Shown: in pieces, positions 57,155 to 64,000 of the stretch
Numbering within the stretch: the stretch's first letter is position 1
Layout: each line of letters begins with the position of its first letter
DNA from: Halichoerus grypus
Taxonomy: Eukaryota > Chordata > Mammalia > Carnivora > Phocidae
DNA length: 64,000 nt
Assembly (NCBI RefSeq): GCF_964656455.1
Contig: NC_135712.1
Span: 72,607,239 to 72,671,238 of the forward strand
Reading direction: 5' to 3'
Made by a program: the position numbers and the translations under genes
Notes under the pieces: generated by a model
Databases searched by the model: none
The model's input: only the letters and a program-made list of their open reading frames with translations
What the model was told of the DNA's origin: nothing

Positions 57155-57730
57155 CTGGTGTATAGCTTTCTGAATGCTTCTGTGTGGCAGGCACTGTGCT
57201 ACATGCTGGGAGTACAGAAAAATATGTTGTTTTTGCCTCCAAAACTTGCCCAGTCTGGGTTGGGGAGACAGAGAAGCAGACACTCTAATCCAGTAGCATC
57301 AGGGCTGTGTGCGAGGCCTCAGCATGGGACAGGAGGGATGAGGAGGGGTCATAGCAGGTTACTGGAGGCAACAGGATGGGCTTCCGGAAGGAAGTGGATT
57401 GAGCAAAGTCTTGCAGGACACGTAGGGTAGGAGGTCCCTAGATGGAAAAATGGAGGAGACACACCCCAGCACAGGACAGCGTGTGTAAAGGGATAGAAGC
57501 CAGAGGGAGCTTGGAGGGCCTGAGCCACAGAAGCAGCTTTGCATGTGGGGGGTGCACGGACAGGATGCAGCTTTCTTATAGACAATGAGGCAGGTGAGTA
57601 GGCTGGGAGCAAATCACGCAAGTTTTTGAGTCACAGAGGCGAGAGGAAGCCTTTGGAAGTTTTCTCCCAGAGATATGATTGCTGGGATAGATGATGGAGT
57701 ATGGGTTGGAGGGGGGCATGAGTGAAGGCA
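57155..57730. repeat. Ancient purine-rich middle-repetitive element, best copy
   Basis: GGCAGGCACTGTGCTACATG, CTGGGAGTACAGAAAAATAT, GGTTACTGGAGGCAACAGGA, GTGTGTAAAGGGATAGAAGC and GCAAATCACGCAAGTTTTTG follow a familiar old repeat that also appears at 15.4, 19.9 and 52.1 kb. I cannot name it securely. Confidence 0.55.
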
Positions 57731-59562
57731 AGGAGCTCAGGCTGGAGAGGGGAAAGCAAAAGCTCCAAAACTCCCGCGCAAAGGCAATGACAATGGGGGT
57801 GGAGATTCCTACGATAGGGAAGCCTGAGGGAAAGTTCCTGGTGACCCCTGACACTCAGGGAGGAGATGGGTGGGGCGGAGGAAGTCACCTTGAGCCTGGG
57901 GAAGACAGAGATAGGCATCTCGTAGGTGCAGGGTTTGAGACCTACTGACTTCCATGGGAAGATGTCCAGTGGGCAGCAGGGTTCTGGTTTGGAGCTCAGG
58001 AAAGAATTCTAGATGGGAGACAACAGATTTGATGGTCTTCCTGCAGATGCCAGTCACTGTCCTGGGTGGCTCAGCAACAAAAGAAACAGGACATGGATGG
58101 AGTTTTCAGGGGCAGTGACCTTCACAGGGTGGGTAGAAGGAAAGAATCCAGTGACGGATGTTGAGAAGTTGCCAGACAGGTTGGAAGAAGTTAGGAGGAA
58201 GAGGTGCCCCAGGGGCTAAGGAAGGAGAGAATTTCAAGGATGGAGTTTGCACCTGGTCAAAACCTCACGAATGTTGACAGAGGGAAGGACAGAAAAGTGA
58301 CTTTCTGGTTTGTTCACTGAGTTGCCCGGGCCAGAGCATTCTGTGGAGAGGGGGACACAGAAGCCTGGTGGGGAAGGTGGCCATGAGAGGACTGAGACAG
58401 GGGAGGCCACGAGGGAGATGTCAGGAGTTCCCGGTGAGAAGGGAGAGAAGTCGCAGGTGGAGAGAGCTACAGGCTTGAAGTTGGCTCTGTGGAGACTGTG
58501 GAGAAATAAATGTGCTTACAGGCTGGGGGAAAAAGTGAAAAAAGGTAAGGGAGGTTGAAAGTCAGGAATAAAAGCAGATGTTTTCGTGGACCACACCTTC
58601 CATGGAGGGGAAAGGGGTGGCATCAGAACCTGTCCCTGAGAAAGGAGGGAGAACCACCCAGGTGAAGGTGAGCTTGAGGGAAGATGTCAGGAGATGAGGA
58701 AGAACGGAGATTAAAGAGAGCTGGATGCCACCAAGGATAGATCTTTACCCGAAGAAGGAGGAGCCATGGTTTGGCAAGGGTCTGGGGAGGCAGAGATTGT
58801 GTCCTCACTCATAGCCCATGGCATCCATGCTCCCTGGCCCAGGTACAAGCCCTGACTTCCTGGATCCCACTCCCCAGCCCAGGTGCGCACACTCATCCTC
58901 CGCACCCCACCCCACTTCCCGCCCACTGGCACCCTGGGTGGGGAAAATGAAGAGTCATTAATCCAGCAGGCTCAAAACAAAGGCAGAACCAGGCAATGAG
59001 GGGGTTCATACCCAGGCTGCAGGTAGAGGGGCATCCACTGAAAACAGAACAAGTTTCCAGGGAGTACAGTGGAGAGGCTGAGGATGGTCCCAGCAAAGGA
59101 GGAAAAGCACAGAGCCGAGGCTTGGAGCCCCGGCTGGAGGCTGTGTGCTAAACGAAAAAGCTGGCTTTTAAAAAGTAAGTTGAATTCAGCCCGCCATCAG
59201 GTTAGACACTGATTGCTAGATTTCAAGACGATGGACTGTTTGAAATGCAACTTCTCTTTTTAAACCAGTGTGTGTTTAAATATGACTATGGCCTTCCTTA
59301 GGTCTTTGTGACTGTGTGAGGCAAGAACAGCATTTTAAGTTACCCTTTTTGAAAGGCTCCCAGCATTAAACTGTTTCAAAATGCCTCTTCTTTGGATGGG
59401 TACTCTGTGTTTTGAACTGACAATGGAATCTCAAAGACATCACACAAAAGTAGTTTCAGAGTTCTCTAGAGGATCATATATTGATGCTGCCCCTCCAACC
59501 TCGGCCTCCCCATCTTGCCCTTACCTCTACCCCAAAACAACAAAACAAAGAGCACAAATGAG
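57731..59562. other. Unassigned, purine-biased on plus strand
   Basis: 58000-58700 is G/A-biased and may continue the preceding old repeat. 59150-59500 is unique. No coding signal was found. Confidence 0.4.
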
Positions 59563-59592
59563 CCGGTGCACTGGGAGGTTCCATGGATCTGC

Positions 59593-59623
59593 CTCTTGCT
59601 TCAACAGAGTTTGGACAGAACAG
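59593..59623 (+). promoter_or_regulatory. Remnant iron-responsive element in FTL retrocopy
   Basis: CTTGCTTCAACAGAGTTTGG with downstream ACAGAACAGA aligns to the FTL 5' UTR IRE. The apical loop, normally CAGUGN, reads CAGAGT (59605-59610), so the fourth loop base is changed. IRP binding should be weakened. The stem is otherwise largely kept. Confidence 0.8.
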
Positions 59624-60315
59624 ACTCAGAGACGCCCCTTCCACCAGCCTCTGACCACCCTCCAACCTTTGTTCCAGTCGCAACTTTGGGAGCCATCTTC
59701 TTGGCCACCCTCTGCCTCCGGCATGGCCAACACCCTTTTTTGAGCTTAGCTCCTTATTATGGATCAACCACGATCTCCCAGATTTGTGAGAATTATTCCA
59801 CTGAGGTGGAGGCTGCTCAACCACCTGCTCAACATGCATCCGCAGGGTCCTACACCTCCCTCTGTCTGGGCTTCTATTTCTACCACGACGATGTGGCTCT
59901 GGAGGGTGCGGGCTGAGAAGAAGCATGAGGGCACCAAGCTTCTCTTGAGGGTGCAAAACCAGCCCAGAAGCCATCCCACGATGGGGGGGGGGACCCTGGA
60001 TGCCATGGAAGGCGCCCTAGTTCCAGAGAAGAGCTTGAACCAAGACCTTTGGGATCTGCATGCCCTGGGTTCTGCCTGCTCAGGCCCCCATCTTTGTGAC
60101 TTCCTGGAGAGCCACTTCCTAGAAGAGGAGGTGAAAGGCAGCAAGAAGATGGGCGACCACCTGACTAGGAACCTCTGGAGCCCAGGAGTCTTTGAGGGGG
60201 CCCCCCTAGTGTCTCCCTGGTCCCAGGGCTTGTGCCTGAGCATCTCTCTGCAGCCACTAGGCAGCTTTTTAATCACCCTGGAGCCCTCTCCCAAGCCCTG
60301 GATCAAATGGACCAC

Positions 60316-60346
60316 AATAAAGCTTTTTGCCGCAAAAAAAAAAAAA
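60316..60346 (+). other. Poly(A) signal and templated A-tract of FTL retrocopy
   Basis: AATAAA at 60316-60321 is followed by GCTTTTTGCCGC and 13 A. This is the 3' end of the reverse-transcribed mRNA, not a working terminator. Confidence 0.9.
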
Positions 60347-60371
60347 CAAGAACAAAAAGCACACAAATGAG

Positions 60372-60499
60372 TCTTTAGTTTTGGGGTTTTTATTTTGAGG
60401 CTTGGTCTCCTCTGCAAGGCATTAATAGCCAATTCCACAATTACCTTGTTAGGTAGAGTTTTAAGGGAAATATCTGTCTGATTCTGCAAGATTCTATTT
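60372..60499. other. Unassigned short spacer
   Basis: Sequence between the FTL retrocopy and the next SINE. Nothing recognised. Confidence 0.4.
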
Positions 60500-60683
60500 T
60501 TTTTTTAATATTTTATTTATTTGAGAGAGAGAGAGCACACAAGTGGGGGGGAGGGACAGAGGGAGAGGGAGAAGCTGACTCCCCGCTGAGCAGGGAGCCT
60601 GACATGGGCTCAATCCCAGGACCCCAGGATCATGACCTGAGCTGAAGGCAGACACTTGAACGACTGAGCCACCCAGGTGCCCC
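60500..60683 (-). mobile_element. CAN-SINE, antisense
   Basis: T-run, AATATTTTATTTATTTGAG, GAGAGAGAGAGCACACAAGT and GAGCCACCCAGGTGCCCC. The perfect 17-bp TSD TCTGCAAGATTCTATTT lies at 60483-60499 and 60684-60700. Confidence 0.97.
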
Positions 60684-60700
60684 TCTGCAAGATTCTATTT

Positions 60701-61441
60701 GTATAAAAATAATCATGGGGTCTTAATTATGGAACAGAGCACAAGAAAAAATAACTTTGCGTGTTCGAGAGTATTTGTTCTTCACAAATCTGGGGTGTGG
60801 GAAGCCTTCCTTTACATTTTGTATCCCATCCCTGAGCCCATATATCTACTGGGCATTCACTAAAATGAAGAAATGCCTTCAGCACTTTCCCACTTAACTC
60901 TTACTCCTCAACTCATATATGGCAGTTGCTTCTGAAACTAATTTGACATTGCTTTTGCCCTTTCCTGGCCCTGTTAAGGAATGGTATTCCTGTTATACAT
61001 TTTGATGCCATAAGGACAGGTTTTATGGCTAAGGGGGAAAACTGATAGAAGAGAAACTACGTTAGCAGGAAACAAGACATTTTCGGTGGTGGTGTTTGTC
61101 GACCCCACTTTTTCTCTAGGCTGGAGTTTTCTGTAAGCTGGATTTACAAAGGTCATGTCTCACATTGGTAACTAAACAAGTGAAATGAGTCTAACATGAA
61201 AACAGATCACATGTATGAATAATAAAATAGTAAGTTACAAGTAGTATTCCTTAAATAACATTGCTCTCATTGAGTGATATTTGTAATTTTAAGGGACAAA
61301 AGTGCATAGAACTCTGCTTGCGCAGAGGCAGATTACAACTGGAAACATATCCAGACATAGAATAGCCACAGTAAAGCCTTATTATTAATTTAGGTTACAA
61401 TTATTTACTTGGGTTGCAATCATAGCTCTTTTTCTTACTAT
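60701..61441. other. AT-rich unassigned sequence
   Basis: No gene or repeat was recognised. Confidence 0.4.
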
Positions 61442-61452
61442 AAAGAAAGATT

Positions 61453-61661
61453 GGGCGCCTGGGTGGCTCAGTTGGTTAAGCGACTGCCTTCGGCTCAGGT
61501 CATGATCCTGGAGTCCCTGGATCGAGTCCCACATCGGGCTCCCTGCTCAGCAGGGAGTCTGCTTCTCCCTCTGCCCCTCCCCCCTCTCATGCTCTCTGTA
61601 TCTCATTCTCTCTCTCTCAAATAAATAAATAAAATCTTTAAAAAAAAAAAAAAAAAAAAAA
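61453..61661 (+). mobile_element. CAN-SINE, full length, long A-tail
   Basis: GGGCGCCTGGGTGGCTCAG to TCTCAAATAAATAAATAAAA, then about 25 A. TSD AAAGAAAGATT at 61442-61452 and 61662-61672. The long, nearly pure tail suggests one of the youngest insertions here. It lies 15 bases from the next element. Confidence 0.96.
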
Positions 61662-61676
61662 AAAGAAAGATTTATA

Positions 61677-62011
61677 CAGTTCACCCTTGAACAATGCAGG
61701 AGTTGTAGCACCGATCTCCCCCATCTTCAAATCTGCATATAACTTTTGACCCCCAAGAGTTTACCTACTAATAACGTAGTGCTGATCGGAAACCTTAGTG
61801 ATAACATAAACAGTTGATTAACACATATTTTGTATGTTATGTGTATTACATACAGTATTCTTATAGTAAACCAGAGAAAAGAAAATGTTATGAAGAAAAT
61901 CGTAAGGAAGAGAAAATGTATTTATAGTACTGTACTGTATTTATTGAAAAAAAAAATCCATGTGCAAGGGGACCAGCACAGTTCAAACCTGCATTCCTCA
62001 AGGGTCAGCTA
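61677..62011 (-). mobile_element. Tigger-like non-autonomous DNA transposon, copy 3
   Basis: TIRs are CAGTTCACCCTTGAACAATG and, at the other end, TTCCTCAAGGGTCAGCTA. TA flanks both ends. The interior matches copy 1 (GTTTACCTACTAATAACG, TTAACACATATTTTGTATG). It has no nested SINE, and the site AAGAAAATCGTAAGGAAG (about 61892-61909) used in copies 1 and 2 is empty. Confidence 0.85.
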
Positions 62012-62814
62012 TAGTTTAAATAATACTGCAAAAGTCATGTTTAACCTGTTTAGGAGAATACGTTCTTTAAATGACTTTAATGCATTCGTTTTATAAGAGC
62101 AAGTGCTTTTGTAAACTATGAATTCAGACTCACTACAAGTATTTGCAAAGTTTACTGCTCTCTCTATTGGATATTTAAAATTTAGATTTTTCACTAATTC
62201 AGACTGACATTCTTGTTTGACGAGACTAATTCAGTAAGTTTATTTAATTCAGTACGTGTATTAGTGGAAAACTCTAGCCAGTTGGGGAACTGTGTTTCCT
62301 AAATGGAAGGAGTCCTGATAAACAACAGATCACATTCTTTTTTTTTTTTTTTTTCAGAAAAGAAGTGGACAAATGAGAAGGATGGGAAGCAATTTTTTAG
62401 GATGAAGAGGGAAAGTGGTGGTATTTTTAACTCTTGTTTTTCAGTTTTCCCAGTAAGATAACAAGATATTACAGTAAAGGATAGGGTCTTAGCAGCAGAT
62501 ATGTGAGCAAATCCCTTGAGGTGCAGTCTTCCTTTGATGTGCCACGCAGTGGACACGATTCTCACTCACATGGCCCAGCTCCAGAATCTAACGTGTGGCC
62601 TATTTGTTTGCCACAGCGGAACTACAATGCGCATCTATTTGGGTCTGTTTCCCCATCTTTCACTGCAGATGAAAATACTGGGTTGTAAAATCATCCCAGA
62701 CCTATGCCTGATACAGCTTCTTATAGCCATAGAGCATGTGTCGAAATGTAGAGACACGTTGAAGCAAGCTGAGGAAAGAGAATCACAGACCATGGATTTG
62801 AAAAGGACTTGAGA
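62012..62814. other. AT-rich unassigned sequence
   Basis: A T-run lies at about 62338-62354. Frames of up to 98 codons (62516-62812) show no domain. Confidence 0.4.
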
Positions 62815-62955
62815 GACTTCTGGTCTAACCTCACCTTGTCAGGGAAGAAATAGAAGCCCAAGAGACCCCAGGGGACTCGCTCAGCATTTCACAGGTAGTG
62901 GCCAATTTGGAACCAGGATTCCTTGACTGTGCGTCCAGTTCCTTGACTACATCAC
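62815..62955 (-). repeat. MIR element
   Basis: GGACTTGAGAGACTTCTGGT, GCATTTCACAGGTAGTGGCC and ACCAGGATTCCTTGACTG fit antisense MIR. Confidence 0.65.
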
Positions 62956-63179
62956 AGAGACTGTGCTCATTCGAAAGATATTAGTATCATAAGATGATTA
63001 ATTTTCAAATTAACCATTTGACAATAACCTTTCTTCGGTGGAATTTGACTAGTTATATACCGTGCCAGCCATGTCTGCGGTCACACAAATTCTCAGGTTA
63101 ATCATAATTTGGAGGATCAAAATCTTGCCTGCTATGACATGTCCCCTTCTTTTGCACCAGCAAGGTATACTACTCCTCT
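62956..63179. other. Unassigned sequence
   Basis: Nothing recognised. Confidence 0.4.
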
Positions 63180-63204
63180 TCTCTGGCACTTAACACAGAG
63201 TAAC

Positions 63205-63244
<40 letters not shown>

Positions 63245-63345
63245 TTACTGGTTTGTCTTGCCTACTAGACTGTGAGCTTTACAGCTCTAGAGATCATGCC
63301 TTTCTTCTCCCTTTATTTGTATACTGCCTGGTTCAGTAATTATCG
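63180..63345 (+). repeat. L2 fragment containing an (ATT)n microsatellite
   Basis: The unit TTA/ATT repeats about 13 times at 63204-63244. Flanking words TGGCACTTAACACAGAGTAA and TAGACTGTGAGCTTTACAGC fit L2 (CTAGACTGTAAGCTCC). Confidence 0.8.
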
Positions 63346-63514
63346 AATGAGTACATGAAATTCAGAAGCTATGGAAGAAGCAGTGGGCCTTTCACACAGG
63401 GCCTGATGCAATTAGAAGCAGCCCGTGAAGTCACTGGGCAAAGTTCAGGGTTGGCTTGCTGTTTGGTGAGCATCCCTCTCTTGCTGGGGTGGCTTGGGCA
63501 TCATCATAGCTGAC

Positions 63515-63725
63515 CATGCATTGAGGTCTCCTGTGCCAAACACCATTCTAGATGCTTTACGTGCATTTACTTATTTTATCCTCACCACCCTATGAAATAC
63601 TATCCCTTTGAGCCCCAAGTTACAGATGAGGCTCAGAGAAATTAAGTTGTCTTGGTCTTACAACCTAAGCAATCTGAAGCCAGATCCTGTGCTTTAAACC
63701 CTTGGGCTATTCTGCAATAAACCAA
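63515..63725 (-). repeat. MIR element
   Basis: TGTGCCAAACACCATTCTAG, ATGCTTTACGTGCATTTACT, CCTCACCACCCTATGAAATA, AGTTACAGATGAGGCTCAG and GAAATTAAGTTGTCTTGGTC are in antisense MIR order. Confidence 0.82.
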
Positions 63726-64000
63726 GGACTGAAGCAGACGGCTTGGTCCTCTTTTTTTTTTTTTGGCCTCTAAGCCAAGTTATATATTTGAAAATTTAAA
63801 TATGACTACCATGGCGAACTTCCTGAAATTTCTCAAACCGGACCTAAATATTTACCCATCTCTGCATTTTCTTTCACCTTCCTATTCCTCCTTTCTCTGC
63901 CCGTTGATCTCATCTTTCAGCTCTCAGCTTCAAGTGCCAACTCCCTGAAAAACTTACCTGGTTTCCTCTCAAATCAGAATTAATCTCTCTGTTCTTAGGT
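63726..64000. other. Unassigned sequence to window end
   Basis: A T-run lies at 63750-63764. The rest is CT-rich and may be an L2 fragment (TTCAGCTCTCAGCTTCAAGT, then GCCAACTCCCTGAAAA). Confidence 0.4.

Larger units (their letters stand above)
59563..60346 (+). pseudogene. FTL: Processed pseudogene of ferritin light chain
   Basis: Ferritin light chain is the iron-core-nucleating subunit of the cytosolic ferritin cage. This copy is intron-free and keeps the FTL 5' UTR, coding region and 3' UTR. Recognisable peptides are [47 protein letters not shown] and KKMGDHLT. The start ATG is now ACG (59770-59772). A stop (TGA, 59914-59916) and a frameshift follow. Parts of the middle (near 59908 and 59965) and the last helix are deleted or unalignable. 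AATAAA and an A-run end it. Flanking direct repeats, about AGCACAAATGAG (59551-59562) and AGCACACAAATGAG (60358-60371), mark L1-driven insertion. It cannot encode ferritin. Confidence 0.95.

Noticed and set aside
59759..60370. 203-codon plus-strand frame as a working ferritin-like gene
   Set aside because: It lacks the FTL start, enters the FTL frame only after a shift, and runs through the 3' UTR into the A-tract.
59764..60489. 241-codon minus-strand open frame
   Set aside because: It is the antisense of the FTL retrocopy, with no domain of its own.
1..64000. CRISPR arrays, operons, bacterial-type promoters or phage genes
   Set aside because: The window is mammalian nuclear DNA. No regularly spaced direct repeats or prokaryotic gene layout occur.

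Overview
This window is nuclear DNA from a carnivoran mammal, most likely an arctoid such as a bear or seal. The evidence is about two dozen copies of the tRNA-Lys-derived CAN-SINE. Each has a head reading GGGGCGCCTGGGTGGCTCAG, a CT-rich body, an AATAAAATCTTT tail and a target-site duplication (TSD). The young copies look closer to the bear/pinniped form than to the dog or mustelid forms. That comparison is from memory of the subfamilies, so the lineage call is an inference.

I found no intact protein-coding gene. The open frames are short and fall in repeats, low-complexity tracts or GC-rich sequence. The one gene-like object is a processed pseudogene of ferritin light chain (FTL) at about 59563-60346. 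It keeps the gene's 5' UTR with a damaged iron-responsive element, a broken reading frame, an AATAAA signal, a poly(A) tract and direct repeats at both ends. The window is therefore intergenic or lies in a large intron.

Layout. 1-10 kb: SINEs, a Tigger-like DNA transposon, MIR fragments, an L1 3' end and long unique stretches. 10.07-10.82 kb: a strong CpG island with splice-donor-like sites and a G-quadruplex motif, the best candidate for an unannotated promoter. 11-28 kb: MaLR-type LTRs, L2, MIR and unique sequence. 28.2-28.8 kb: a polypyrimidine block followed by a polypurine block. 29-33 kb: SINEs, a second Tigger-like element, L1 and an MST/MLT1-type LTR. 33-43 kb: mostly unique sequence with MIRs, a CT-rich tract and two older SINEs. 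43.7-46 kb: one antisense L1 broken by three SINEs, each with TSDs. 46-59 kb: L2, a hAT-like element, an LTR-like repeat and a purine-rich middle repeat. 59-64 kb: the FTL pseudogene, two SINEs, a third Tigger-like element, MIR and L2.

The most notable observations are the FTL retrocopy with an altered IRE loop, the orphan CpG island, and two SINEs that inserted independently at the same site in two different Tigger-like copies. There are also several perfect inverted repeats in sequence I could not assign to repeats. I see no sign of a new enzymatic or defence system. Family names for old repeats rest on remembered consensus sequences, so their edges are approximate.
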